From: Sulfitobacter sp. OXR-159
GTDB lineage: Bacteria; Pseudomonadota; Alphaproteobacteria; Rhodobacterales; Rhodobacteraceae
Reading direction: 5' to 3'
Assembly: GCF_034377145.1 (NCBI RefSeq)
Contig: NZ_CP139707.1
Location: 2,303,001 to 2,367,000, forward strand
DNA: 64,000 nucleotides
Both the position numbers and the translations under genes were made by a program. This document shows positions 17,721 through 26,214 of the stretch, piece by piece. The notes under the pieces were generated by a model. The model made no database searches and was not told the origin of the DNA. It saw nothing but the letters and a program-made list of their open reading frames with translations. Position 1 is the first letter of the stretch, and each line of letters begins with the position of its first letter.

Positions 17721-18577
17721 CGGAAGCTGCTGACGGAATAGACCGCCAACGCGCACCAGATCAGAACGAAAGCCTGCACATGCCAGCCGGTGAAAGGCTC
17801 GCGGAACAGGACCACGGCGCAGAAAAACTGCAAGGTCGGGTTGATGTAGCTCAGCAATCCGGCCGTCGCCATCGACAGGCGCCGCGCGGCGTAGCTGAAC
17901 AGGATCAGCGGCGTGGCCGTGATCGGTCCTGACAGTATCAAAAGCGCTGTATCGCGAAACGACACGCCAAAGGCCCCGGCCCCATTGTCACCCGTTTGCC
18001 ACAGCACGAGCACCGCGAGGGGCGACAAAAGCAGTACCTCCGCCGTGACGGAGACCACCGGCCCCACCGCCAACCGCTTTTTCGCCAGCCCATAAAGCCC
18101 GAAGGAGGCTGCCAGCGCCAAGGCGAGCCAGGGCGCGGTGCCCAGCCCATAGGTGAGAAATGAGACGGCCACGGTGACCAAACCGACCGAGAAGAGCTGC
18201 ACAGGGCTCAGCCGCTCGCCAAAGACCAGCCGCCCCAGCAGGACGGAGACCAGCGGGAAGATGTAGTAGCCCAAAGCGGCCTCGGTCGCCTGCCCGCTCT
18301 GCACCGCTGAGATGAAAAGATACCAGTTCGTCGCGATCACCAGCGCCGCGAAGGCGAGCAGACCAAAGGCCCGCGGCCCCGCCATCGCGTCGAATACCGC
18401 CCGCAGACGCCGCTGTACCGTCAAGACAATGATGAAAAACACCAGCGACCATACGGTGCGATGCGCGAGCACCTCGGCGGCGGGCACATGCGACAACAAT
18501 TTATAGAAGATCGACGACAGCCCCCAGATGCAGCAGGCCGCGATCATGGCGGCGAAACCCTTGGTGGTGTCGGTCAT
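17657..18577 (-). CDS. RarD-like EamA/DMT superfamily permease
   Basis: A 306-aa inner-membrane protein with about ten hydrophobic segments in two EamA-like halves. The N-terminus TKGFAAMIAACCIWGLSSIF and the motifs VLAHRTVWSL and ALGYYIFPLVSVLLG match the RarD (chloramphenicol-sensitive protein) branch. Start ATG 18577 (MTDTTKG) is preferred over an upstream start that adds 14 unrelated residues. The Arg/Ala-rich C-terminal tail overlaps the convergent LOG-family gene by 64 bp. Substrate unknown. Confidence 0.85.
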   Translation of the reverse strand: MTDTTKGFAAMIAACCIWGLSSIFYKLLSHVPAAEVLAHRTVWSLVFFIIVLTVQRRLRAVFDAMAGPRAFGLLAFAALVIATNWYLFISAVQSGQATEAALGYYIFPLVSVLLGRLVFGERLSPVQLFSVGLVTVAVSFLTYGLGTAPWLALALAASFGLYGLAKKRLAVGPVVSVTAEVLLLSPLAVLVLWQTGDNGAGAFGVSFRDTALLILSGPITATPLILFSYAARRLSMATAGLLSYINPTLQFFCAVVLFREPFTGWHVQAFVLIWCALAVYSVSSFRQDKARRRALRAASASATTVT

Positions 18578-18643
18578 TGGAAATCCTTGGCGCGGTAGAC
18601 TGCTTCCTTGTGAAGGCAATCAATTCCCGCGCCAAGGGAAAAG

Positions 18644-19099
18644 TCAGGCTTGGGCCAATTCCCCGGCCACGATCTTTTCGATCTCGTCAATGGGGTGGTT
18701 GGTCAGGGTCTTGGGGATTTCGCCCACGACCTTGTTCCGCACCTCTTTGTGAAGATCATCGCGGAGATCACCCAGCACGGCGGGTGGCGCCACCAGAACG
18801 ATCCGCTCGAAACGTCCCTTGTGGGCAAGCTTGTAAAGAATGTCCGCCAAGTCTTTGGCAAAGCGCTCTTTTTCCAGCTCGTGCCAATCGGTATCGTCAA
18901 AGGCAGAGCGGTGCCCGCTGGGCCCATCGCTCATCCGACCGGGGCGGTTGGCGGCTTGTTCCCGCGTCGGGGGATTTTCCTGCTGTTCCTTGCGCACGAC
19001 CTGAAGATAAGGGTCTTTGCCGTCCGTGTGGTTTTGCAGGAAAAGGGCCTTTTCGCCATCCGCGATTAGAACCCATGTATCTTGGCTGAGTTTGGTCAT
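18644..19099 (-). CDS. Host attachment family protein
   Basis: A 151-aa soluble protein of the host-attachment (Host_attach) family, named after a gene needed for plant attachment in a rhizobial relative; biochemical role unknown. Family features are the N-terminal TWVLIADGEKALFLQN, a central FAKDLADILYKLAHKGRFERIVLVAPP and the C-terminal LHKEVRNKVVGEIPKTLTNH. The central fold resembles eRF1/Pelota-type domains. Its ATG overlaps the stop of the upstream 69-aa gene by 4 bp, so the two are probably co-translated. Confidence 0.85.
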   Translation of the reverse strand: MTKLSQDTWVLIADGEKALFLQNHTDGKDPYLQVVRKEQQENPPTREQAANRPGRMSDGPSGHRSAFDDTDWHELEKERFAKDLADILYKLAHKGRFERIVLVAPPAVLGDLRDDLHKEVRNKVVGEIPKTLTNHPIDEIEKIVAGELAQA

Positions 19100-19305
19100 G
19101 AAGGCTCTCCGTGGTTGCGTTTGTCTTCGCCGGTGACACGGGTCACGCCGTCTTCGCCCTTCTCGGCGCGGCGCATGGCGTCTTGGGTGCCAACGTCCTT
19201 TTGCAAATCGCCCCCGGCGCGGCCGCCTTGATCTGGCGTCTCAGCCTCGGAGAGGAATTTTTCCGTTTCCTTGGTACCGTCGTTGGATCGTTTCCGCTCG
19301 GCCAT
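19096..19305 (-). CDS. Small hydrophilic hypothetical protein (69 aa)
   Basis: A highly charged, probably disordered 69-aa protein (MAERKRSNDGTKETEKFLSE at the start) with no membrane segment or recognisable domain. A strong AGGAGG Shine-Dalgarno lies about 6 bp upstream of the ATG at 19305, and the stop overlaps the host-attachment gene start (ATGA), both arguing for real translation. It may help initiate the downstream gene or encode a stress-related small protein; I do not recognise it. Confidence 0.65.
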   Translation of the reverse strand: MAERKRSNDGTKETEKFLSEAETPDQGGRAGGDLQKDVGTQDAMRRAEKGEDGVTRVTGEDKRNHGEPS

Positions 19306-19372
19306 GTTGTCCTCCTTTTTTGACGTGAAGTCTCAGGGGAAAAACATCCGCGAAGGGGCTTGGGTTCCAACG

Positions 19373-19400
19373 AAAAAACCCCGCAGCAGGCTGCGGGGTT
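19373..19400 (-). terminator. Rho-independent terminator (minus strand)
   Basis: Perfect 10-bp arms (19377-19386 and 19391-19400, AACCCCGCAG/CTGCGGGGTT) with a 4-nt loop, followed on the minus strand by a run of T (19378-19373). It is placed to end sodB transcription, about 165 bp past the sodB stop, before the 69-aa gene. Confidence 0.85.
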
Positions 19401-19441
19401 CTGTCTGTCACTTGGGGCCAGCCCAAAAGCCGGAGGACCGC

Positions 19442-19476
19442 ATCACAGACGCGAGGCGACGTTGTCCCAGTTCACC
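19442..19476. repeat. Detached copy of the sodB 3' end
   Basis: These 35 bp match 19564-19598 (sodB stop and last 11 codons) at 34 of 35 positions; the single difference is A19449 against G19571. The copies are 122 bp apart in direct orientation, with unrelated DNA between. The copy carries sodB-like codons and stop but no gene body. Confidence 0.9.
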
Positions 19477-19564
19477 CAGCCTGCGGCGCAGCCGCGGGCG
19501 GCGGTGGCTGGGAGAGCAACACCCGCATCAAGCGCAGGCGTCGCTCAAACGCGCCGCAACCTAA

Positions 19565-20164
19565 TCACAGGCGCGAGGCGACGTTGTCCCAGTTCACCAG
19601 ATTGTCGAGGAAGTTCGACAGGTAGTCGGGGCGCGCGTTGCGGAAGTCGATGTAGTAGGAGTGTTCCCACACGTCGCAGCCCAGCAATGCCGTCTGGTCA
19701 AAGCAGAGCGGGTTCACGCCGTTCTCGGTCTTGGTGACCTTCAGGCTGCCGTCTTTATCTTTCACCAGCCATGCCCAGCCCGAGCCGAACTGGCCCGCGC
19801 CTGCGGCTTTGAACTCGTCCTTGAACTTGTCGACGGAACCAAAGCTCTCGGTGATCGCTTTTTCCAGCTCGCCGGGAAGCTTGTTATCTTCGGGGCTCAT
19901 CATTTCCCAGAACTGGTTGTGGTTCCACAGCTGGCTGATGTTGTTGAAAATGCCGGACTGCGCCACGGCGTTCGGGTCATAGGTGCCCTTGATGATCTCT
20001 TCGAGGGTCTTGCCCTCCCACTCGGTGCCTTCGATCGCCTTGTTGCCGTTGGTCACATAGGCGTTGTGGTGCTTGTCGTGGTGGTATTCCAGCGTTTCCT
20101 TGGACATGCCTTTGGATGCAAGCGCGTCGTGGGCATAGGGGAGATCGGGAAGTTCAAAAGCCAT
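19565..20164 (-). CDS. sodB: Superoxide dismutase, Fe type
   Basis: Cytoplasmic superoxide dismutase converting superoxide to H2O2 and O2. The 199-aa product has metal ligands His28 (YHHDKHH), His82 (LWNHNQFW), Asp164 and His168 (DVWEHSYY). Gln78, just before the second His, is the position used by iron enzymes; Mn enzymes usually place their glutamine elsewhere, so Fe is favoured. The 35-bp 3' end is duplicated 122 bp downstream, and a strong terminator follows. Confidence 0.95.
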   Translation of the reverse strand: MAFELPDLPYAHDALASKGMSKETLEYHHDKHHNAYVTNGNKAIEGTEWEGKTLEEIIKGTYDPNAVAQSGIFNNISQLWNHNQFWEMMSPEDNKLPGELEKAITESFGSVDKFKDEFKAAGAGQFGSGWAWLVKDKDGSLKVTKTENGVNPLCFDQTALLGCDVWEHSYYIDFRNARPDYLSNFLDNLVNWDNVASRL

Positions 20165-20286
20165 TTCTGGGCCTCCTCATTTGGGAATTTCGCTGCGGCC
20201 ACTTGATGGGGATCAAGCGCCAACGTCAAGGTCAACGTCTGCAAATCGCATCCGTTCCAAGCGAAATAGTCAGTTTTTCTCCCGAC

Positions 20287-20865
20287 TTATGCCGTTTGGA
20301 AATGGCCGACCTCGCTGGCAGGCTGGGCCGCGACACTGAGCAGGTCAAACATATACTGCGCAACCGATCGAAAGCAGATCACTTCAAAAGCACCGTCTTC
20401 GCGCAGCCAAAAGGCCGCTGGCACCTGCCCCATGCGGGTGCGGCGGAACATGCCGGGGGTGAACTGACCGGGGGCGAGGTCGACCGGCGCCAGCTTGGCC
20501 AGCACCTCCCGCGCATGGGGGCCGTCGACGCGAAACACCGCCCGCGCGCCGGAGACATCCACCGCCGTAGTGTAGGTATCCTCGAAGGCCGCATGCAGCC
20601 TCGCCAGCACCTCTGGGACCTGCGGATGCGGACAGAAAAGCAGCAGTTCGTCGGGCGACATCCAAGCCACGCCGGCTGCGCCTTCGAACTGGCACTGCCC
20701 GCGCTCCGGGCGGTCAACGCCGGTGAGTTTTTTGGTCACCTTGCGCACATAGGGGGCATCCAGATCGCCGCGAATGGTGATCATGCCCAAGGGGGCGACT
20801 TCGGAAATCGTAGCGATACCAGCGTCGTAGCGGGCGTTCTTCAACGCGGTGACGGGTTCAGACAT
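20287..20865 (-). CDS. soxG: Sarcosine oxidase subunit gamma
   Basis: Gamma subunit of heterotetrameric sarcosine oxidase. The 192-aa product starts MSEPVTALKNARYDAG at the ATG at 20865, overlapping the soxA stop by 8 bp. It has the subunit pattern PLGMITIRGDL, WMSPDELLLF and an RTRMGQVPAAFW block near the C-terminus, and resembles a GcvT-like fold domain. It is the last gene of the soxB-D-A-G order. Confidence 0.92.
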   Translation of the reverse strand: MSEPVTALKNARYDAGIATISEVAPLGMITIRGDLDAPYVRKVTKKLTGVDRPERGQCQFEGAAGVAWMSPDELLLFCPHPQVPEVLARLHAAFEDTYTTAVDVSGARAVFRVDGPHAREVLAKLAPVDLAPGQFTPGMFRRTRMGQVPAAFWLREDGAFEVICFRSVAQYMFDLLSVAAQPASEVGHFQTA

Positions 20866-23800
20866 TCTGTTTCTCCCCTTTGGGATCATAAAACACCGGG
20901 TCGACGATCATCGCCTCGTAGGTTTTGCCGTCGGTGCCGGGGAAGATCAGCACTTCGCCCATCCGGTCCGGCCCGTTCAGCACCAGCCCCATGGCGATGC
21001 CGCGGTCGAGCGTCGGCGAATGATAGGTCGAGGTCACGCGCCCCTGCATCACCTTTTGCCCGTTCTCATTCTCCCCTTCGCCAAGCGCGTAGGCGCCATC
21101 CGGCAGGGTGCTGCCATCCGTGGTCTCTAGGCCCACCAACTTCCAGCGTGTCGGGTCCTGCATATGGCTGCGCTGCTGGGCGCGTTTGCCAAGGTAGTCG
21201 TCTTTCTTTTTCGAAATCGCCCAGTTGAGGCCAAGGTCTTGGGGGATCACCGTGCCGTCGGTCTCATCCCCGATCATGATAAAACCCTTCTCGGCGCGCA
21301 GGATGTGCAGACATTCCGTGCCATAGGGCATCACGCCCAAGTCATGCCCGGCGATCAGCAGCGCATCCCAAAAGGCCTGCCCCTGCCCGGCCTCGACCGC
21401 GATCTCATAACTCAGCTCGCCCGAGAAAGAGATACGGAAGACCCGCACCTTGAAGCCGCCCAACTCGCCCTCGGTCCATTCCATAAAGCCAAGCGCCTCG
21501 CGGCTCAGGTCCATGCCGCCGAGTTTCTCCAGACACTTGCGCGCATTGGGGCCGACCACGGCCACCTGCGCGTAATGTTCGGTGGCGTTGACCACATGAA
21601 CTTTCCAGTCCCACCATTCAGTCTGGAGCCATTCCTCCATATGGGCGTGGATGCTGTCGGCCCCGCCGGTGGTGGTGTGACAAAGGAAGGTCTGCTCATC
21701 CAGCCGCGCGACCACGCCGTCGTCGATCAGGAACCCGTTTTCATTGCACATCAACCCATAGCGGCATTTGCCGGGCTTCAGCGTCGACATCATATTGGTG
21801 TACATCATGTCGAGGAACCGCGCCGCATCCGGGCCACGCACGATCAGCTTGCCCAGTGTCGAGGCATCCAGCAGGCCGAGGTTTTGCCGCGTATTCGTTA
21901 CCTCGCGCATCACCGCGTCATGGGTGCTTTCGCCGCTTTGCACATAGGCATAGGGCCGCCGCCACTGGCCGACCGGCTCCCAAACCGCGCCATTGGCCGC
22001 GTGCCAGTCATGCAGCGGGGTGCGGCGGATCGGCTGGAAGGTATCGCCCCGCGCCGCCCCCGCAATCGCGCCCATTGAGATCGGGTGATAGGGCGGGCGG
22101 AAGGTGGTGGTGCCGACGCTGGGTATCTCCGCATCCAGCGCCCCCGCCAGCGTGGCCAGCCCGTTGATATTGCTCAGCTTCCCTTGATCCGTCGCCATGC
22201 CGAGCGTGGTATAGCGTTTGGCGTGTTCGACAGAAACAAAGCCCTCTTGCGCCGCTAGCCGCACGTCCGAGACCTTCACGTCGTTCTGGTAATCCAGAAA
22301 GGTCTTCTCGCGCAGTTTGACGCTGGCGCCCTGCGGCATTTGCCAGACCGGCATCATCGGCGCTTCCTCGCGGCGCATGGCCTCGGGCGAGGTGAAATCG
22401 CGCGGCATCTTGAACCCGAGCGAGGTGGCCACCCCATCGGCGGCGGCATGGGCGTCGTGCAACACGTCGTCGAGCGCGAAGACCCCCGCCGCAGCCCCCG
22501 CGGGCGTGACGAAACCGTGGCCATCCGCCCCGGTGGGCGGATGATCCTGATCGGGGCGGAAACAGGCATGCGTCTTGTCCCATGTCAGCTTGCCGCCGCA
22601 ATGGGACCACAGGTGCACCACGGGCGACCAGCCGCCCGACATGGCGACGGCGTCGCAGGCGATCTCTTCCAGCACCGCGCCTTCGCCCGCCTGCGAACAG
22701 ACCGCCACGCCGGTCACGCGCTTGCCCCCCTGAACCGAGGAAACCGCATGGCCCATGACCACCCGAATGCCGAGCGCCTTGGTTTTTGCGACCAATTCGC
22801 TGTCTTGTGGCAATACCCGGGCATCTAGCACGGCAGGCACATCCAGCCCCGCCTGCTTTAGCGCAATGGCGGTAAGATAGGCGTTGTCGTTATTGGTGAC
22901 CAGAACAGTGCGGTCCCCCGGCGAGACCCCGTAATTCGCCACATAGTCGCGCATGGCCGAGGCCAGCATCACGCCCGGCACGTCATTGCCCGCAAAGCTC
23001 AAAGGCCGCTCAATCGCGCCTGTCGCGGTGATCACATGCCCGGCCCGAACGCGCCACAGCCGGTGGCGGGGGCCTAAGGCTTCTGGGGCATGATCGCGTA
23101 TCCGCTCATAGCCCAGCACATAGCCGTGATCGTAGACACCCGCGCCCATGGTCCGGTCGCGCAGGTCGACATTCTCCATGCCGCGCAGACGGTCGAGCGT
23201 TTGGGCAATCCAATCCTCAACCGGTGCGTCATCCACCGTGCCCCCATCGACCGGCGCACGCCCGCCCCAATGGCCGGATTGCTCCATCACGATGACCCGC
23301 GCGCCGCTCAGCCCCGCCGCCAGCGCCGCTTGCAGCCCCGCGACCCCGCCGCCGATGACCAGCACGTCGCAGAAGGCGTGGAAGTGTTCATAGGAATCCG
23401 CATCCGCCGCCTTTGGCGCTTTGCCCAAGCCTGCGGAATGGCGGATGATCGGCTCGTAGAGGTGCTTCCACAGCGGGCGCGGATGCATGAACATCTTGTA
23501 GTAGAACCCCGCGGGCAGAAAGCGGCTGAGGTGTTTGTTGAGAGCGCCCACATCGAACTCAAGGCTCGGCCAATGGTTCTGGCTTTCCGCCGCCAACCCC
23601 TCGTAAAGCTCGGTCGTGGTAACCCGGGCGTTGGGCTCAAACTGCCCCTCTTGGCCCAGCCCCACCAAACCGTTGGGTTCTTCGGGGCCGGAGGTCACGA
23701 TGCCGCGCGGGCGGTGGTACTTGAACGAGCGCCCGACCAACACCTGATCGTTGGCCAGCAGAGCCGAGGCCAGTGTGTCACCCTCATAGCCGCGCATTTG

Positions 23801-23875
23801 CTTGCCGTTGAAGGTGAAACTCAGCGGTTTGCTTTTGTTCAGCAGGCGGCCGCCTGTGGCCAGTCTTGTGCTCAT
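20858..23875 (-). CDS. soxA: Sarcosine oxidase subunit alpha
   Basis: Large subunit (1005 aa) of the tetrahydrofolate-dependent sarcosine oxidase, which demethylates sarcosine to glycine, passing the C1 unit to tetrahydrofolate and electrons to O2. The N-terminal part (about 1-110) is the 2Fe-2S-like domain found in SoxA (LSFTFNGKQMRGYEGDTLAS). The dinucleotide motif GGGVAGLQAALAAGLSGA lies near residue 175. The C-terminal ~380 residues are an aminomethyltransferase (GcvT-like) domain binding folate. Length and domain order are normal. It is 63 bp after soxD. Confidence 0.96.
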   Translation of the reverse strand: MSTRLATGGRLLNKSKPLSFTFNGKQMRGYEGDTLASALLANDQVLVGRSFKYHRPRGIVTSGPEEPNGLVGLGQEGQFEPNARVTTTELYEGLAAESQNHWPSLEFDVGALNKHLSRFLPAGFYYKMFMHPRPLWKHLYEPIIRHSAGLGKAPKAADADSYEHFHAFCDVLVIGGGVAGLQAALAAGLSGARVIVMEQSGHWGGRAPVDGGTVDDAPVEDWIAQTLDRLRGMENVDLRDRTMGAGVYDHGYVLGYERIRDHAPEALGPRHRLWRVRAGHVITATGAIERPLSFAGNDVPGVMLASAMRDYVANYGVSPGDRTVLVTNNDNAYLTAIALKQAGLDVPAVLDARVLPQDSELVAKTKALGIRVVMGHAVSSVQGGKRVTGVAVCSQAGEGAVLEEIACDAVAMSGGWSPVVHLWSHCGGKLTWDKTHACFRPDQDHPPTGADGHGFVTPAGAAAGVFALDDVLHDAHAAADGVATSLGFKMPRDFTSPEAMRREEAPMMPVWQMPQGASVKLREKTFLDYQNDVKVSDVRLAAQEGFVSVEHAKRYTTLGMATDQGKLSNINGLATLAGALDAEIPSVGTTTFRPPYHPISMGAIAGAARGDTFQPIRRTPLHDWHAANGAVWEPVGQWRRPYAYVQSGESTHDAVMREVTNTRQNLGLLDASTLGKLIVRGPDAARFLDMMYTNMMSTLKPGKCRYGLMCNENGFLIDDGVVARLDEQTFLCHTTTGGADSIHAHMEEWLQTEWWDWKVHVVNATEHYAQVAVVGPNARKCLEKLGGMDLSREALGFMEWTEGELGGFKVRVFRISFSGELSYEIAVEAGQGQAFWDALLIAGHDLGVMPYGTECLHILRAEKGFIMIGDETDGTVIPQDLGLNWAISKKKDDYLGKRAQQRSHMQDPTRWKLVGLETTDGSTLPDGAYALGEGENENGQKVMQGRVTSTYHSPTLDRGIAMGLVLNGPDRMGEVLIFPGTDGKTYEAMIVDPVFYDPKGEKQNV

Positions 23876-23938
23876 CTTGGAAAACCTTGCGGGCTGAAGA
23901 AAGAGGGATGCCGGTGCGGGGATCGGAACCGAACGGGG

Positions 23939-24268
23939 CTAGTTGGCGCTGTGCCACTGCCAATCAGGATGGCGATTGCGGATCGCCTCAAGGATGTGTT
24001 CCGGCGGGGCGAGGGTCTGGGCCGCATAGCTGCCAAAAACTTCAAGCGTGGCGGTATCACGGGCCATGTGGAACCACTTGCCACAGCCATAGACATGGCG
24101 CCACCGCTCCAGATGCACTCCCTTCGGGTTCTCGCGCATGAACAGATAGCTCTCGAAATCGTCGTCCGCGCCGCTGGGGCCGACACGTTTCAGATGCGCT
24201 TCACCGCCGCCGTGAAACTCTGCCTCCTCGGCGGTAACATGACAGCAAGGACAGGTGAGGATCAGCAT
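23939..24268 (-). CDS. soxD: Sarcosine oxidase subunit delta
   Basis: Small zinc-binding subunit (109 aa). Likely ligands are Cys6 and Cys9 in LTCPCCH plus His58 and Cys62 in WRHVYGCGKWF, matching the pattern of characterised delta subunits. An AGGAG lies upstream of the ATG at 24268. A 111-bp gap with two predicted hairpins and an unrelated small membrane-protein gene separate it from soxB, unlike the usual tight soxBDAG arrangement. Confidence 0.93.
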   Translation of the reverse strand: MLILTCPCCHVTAEEAEFHGGGEAHLKRVGPSGADDDFESYLFMRENPKGVHLERWRHVYGCGKWFHMARDTATLEVFGSYAAQTLAPPEHILEAIRNRHPDWQWHSAN

Positions 24269-24346
24269 GGGCAGGCTCCTTGTCGTATGGAGAACGGCAA
24301 AACGCCGCCCCGGCGCAAAGGCGCGGAACGGCGTCGGTCGTGAAAG

Positions 24347-24370
24347 GGCAGCGTCCCGCGGGACGCTGCC
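24347..24370. terminator. Perfect 24-bp palindrome between a small gene and soxD
   Basis: The 24 bp are fully self-complementary (half-site GGCAGCGTCCCG) and begin about 10 bp past the stop of the small membrane-protein gene on the minus strand, with only CTTTC beyond. A weaker stem (24302-24307 with 24329-24334) follows towards soxD. It could be a partial terminator or processing site inside the sox operon; because it is a perfect palindrome, a protein-binding site is also possible. Confidence 0.55.
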
Positions 24371-24379
24371 AAAGTCGGT

Positions 24380-24670
24380 TTACTCAGTCGGTGTGGCTGT
24401 CTCTTCGACTGCGTCCGCTGTGCTTTCGGCTGCGCCTTCGATGGCTTCGCCTGTGCTTTCGGTTGCGCCTTCGACGTTGACGTTAACGTCATTCGCACCG
24501 TCGATGTCGCCACCTGCAAAGAGGAAGTAGGCCAGCAGAGCCACGACAACGACAACCGCGCCAACGATAAAGGCAAGGCCGCTGCTGCCGCCACGATCAG
24601 TCGTGGTTGTGGTCGTGGTGGTGTTGGTGTGATCGACGTGGTCTGTGCGGTTGTTTTCCGGGGTTGCCAT
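24380..24670 (-). CDS. Small single-pass membrane protein, hypothetical
   Basis: A 96-aa protein with a polar N-terminus containing eight consecutive Thr (residues 17-24), one strong membrane helix (about 32-53, LAFIVGAVVVVVALLAYFLF) and an acidic Glu/Ala/Thr tail with heptad-like repeats (STGEAIEGAAESTADAVEE). CGGAG lies upstream of the ATG. It is inserted between soxB and soxD, with 103 bp upstream and a palindrome downstream, so it may be independently expressed. I recognise no domain. Confidence 0.75.
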   Translation of the reverse strand: MATPENNRTDHVDHTNTTTTTTTTDRGGSSGLAFIVGAVVVVVALLAYFLFAGGDIDGANDVNVNVEGATESTGEAIEGAAESTADAVEETATPTE

Positions 24671-24773
24671 TGTTCAGCTCCGTTATATTCAATGTCTGAA
24701 CAGGCAACTCCAGCGCGGGCGAATTCGTTCCGTGCATTACAACGCTTCAGCGATTTGTGGCCGATCCGCAACA

Positions 24774-26018
24774 TCAGTGCGCCACCCCGGCGGCAACGGA
24801 TTCGTCGATAAAGCGGCCTTCGGCGAACCGCTCTAGCCCAAAGGCGTCGGTCAGCGGTGAATGCCCCTTGGCCATCAACTCGGCAAAACCCCAGCCCGAC
24901 CCGGGGATCGCCTTGAACCCGCCCGTGCCCCAGCCGCCGTTGATAAAGACCCCCTCCACCGGGGTCTTGCTGAGGATCGGAGAGCGGTCGCCGGTCACAT
25001 CCACGATCCCGCCCCACTGCCGCAACATCTTGAGCCGTGAGATCATCGGGAAGGTCTCAACCAGCGCGCGCACCGTCTCTTCGATATGATGGAAGCTGCC
25101 GCGTTGGGTGTAGTTATTGTAGCCATCGGTGCCGCCGCCGATGACCATCTCGCCCTTGTCGGACTGGCTCATGTAGCCGTGCACCGTATTGGCCATCACA
25201 ACGACATCCATACAGGGTTTGATCGGCTCGCTGACCAGCGCTTGCAGGGCGACGCTTTCCATCGGCAGACGGAAGCCCGCCATATTCGCCAACTGCCCTG
25301 AGTGTCCGGCGACGACCATGCCCAGTTTGTCGCATTCAATATCGCCGCGTGTGGTGCTGACACCGGTGACCTTGCCGCCCGTCTGGCGCACGCCGGTGAC
25401 CTCACATTTCTGGATGATGTCCATGCCCATATCCGAGCAGGCCCGCGCATAGCCCCAAGCCACCGCATCATGCCGCGCCGTGCCGCCGCGCGCTTGCCAC
25501 AACCCGCCGAGCACAGGATAGCGCGGCCCGTCGATGTTGATGATCGGCACAAGTTGTTTGACGCGGTCCGGCCCGATGAACTCCGTGCTGACGCCCTGAA
25601 GCGCGTTGGCATGCGCCGTGCGCTGATAGCCGCGCACCTCATGTTCGGTCTGCGCCAGCATGATCACCCCGCGGGGGCTGAACATGACGTTGTAGTTCAA
25701 ATCCTGACTCATCGTCTCATAGAGACTGCGCGCCTTTTCATAGATCGCGGCCGAAGGGTCTTGGAGATAGTTCGAGCGGATGATCGTAGTGTTGCGCCCG
25801 GTGTTGCCGCCGCCGAGCCATCCCTTTTCAAGCACCGCTACATTGGTGATGCCGAAATTCTTGCCCAGATAATAGGCCGTGGCCAGCCCATGCCCGCCTG
25901 CGCCGACGATGATCACATCATAGCGTTTCTTGGGCTGAGCATCGCGCCACGCGCGGGTCCAGCCCGTATGATGGCGCATCGCCTCTCGGGCCACTGCGAA
26001 AACGGAGTATTTCTTCAT
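24774..26018 (-). CDS. soxB: Sarcosine oxidase subunit beta
   Basis: Flavoprotein subunit holding the site of sarcosine oxidation. The 414-aa product starts at the ATG at 26018 (MKKYSVFAVAREAMRHHTGW), with the FAD-binding VIIVGAGGHGLATAYYLG near residues 34-51 and the ARHDAVAWGYAR segment containing the His expected to carry covalent FMN. The C-terminal GVFINGGWGTGGFKAIPGSG is also characteristic. It is first in the locus, divergent from ccmI across a 196-bp gap that should hold both promoters. Confidence 0.96.
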   Translation of the reverse strand: MKKYSVFAVAREAMRHHTGWTRAWRDAQPKKRYDVIIVGAGGHGLATAYYLGKNFGITNVAVLEKGWLGGGNTGRNTTIIRSNYLQDPSAAIYEKARSLYETMSQDLNYNVMFSPRGVIMLAQTEHEVRGYQRTAHANALQGVSTEFIGPDRVKQLVPIINIDGPRYPVLGGLWQARGGTARHDAVAWGYARACSDMGMDIIQKCEVTGVRQTGGKVTGVSTTRGDIECDKLGMVVAGHSGQLANMAGFRLPMESVALQALVSEPIKPCMDVVVMANTVHGYMSQSDKGEMVIGGGTDGYNNYTQRGSFHHIEETVRALVETFPMISRLKMLRQWGGIVDVTGDRSPILSKTPVEGVFINGGWGTGGFKAIPGSGWGFAELMAKGHSPLTDAFGLERFAEGRFIDESVAAGVAH

Positions 26019-26214
26019 CACGTCACTTCCCGGCAAGGATTCGGGCCGCGCGGGCGGCTGAGGTCTTTTCTGAGCCTAGGAGCAGATATTCGAAATGACC
26101 ACCACGGCATTTGGACGCGGTTTTGCGACATGTGGTGCAATTGGTGAAAAATGCCGCAGGGGGCGCAGCAATTGCGGTCTTTTGTTGGGGCCGGGCAAAG
26201 GTTAGGTAGAGGCC

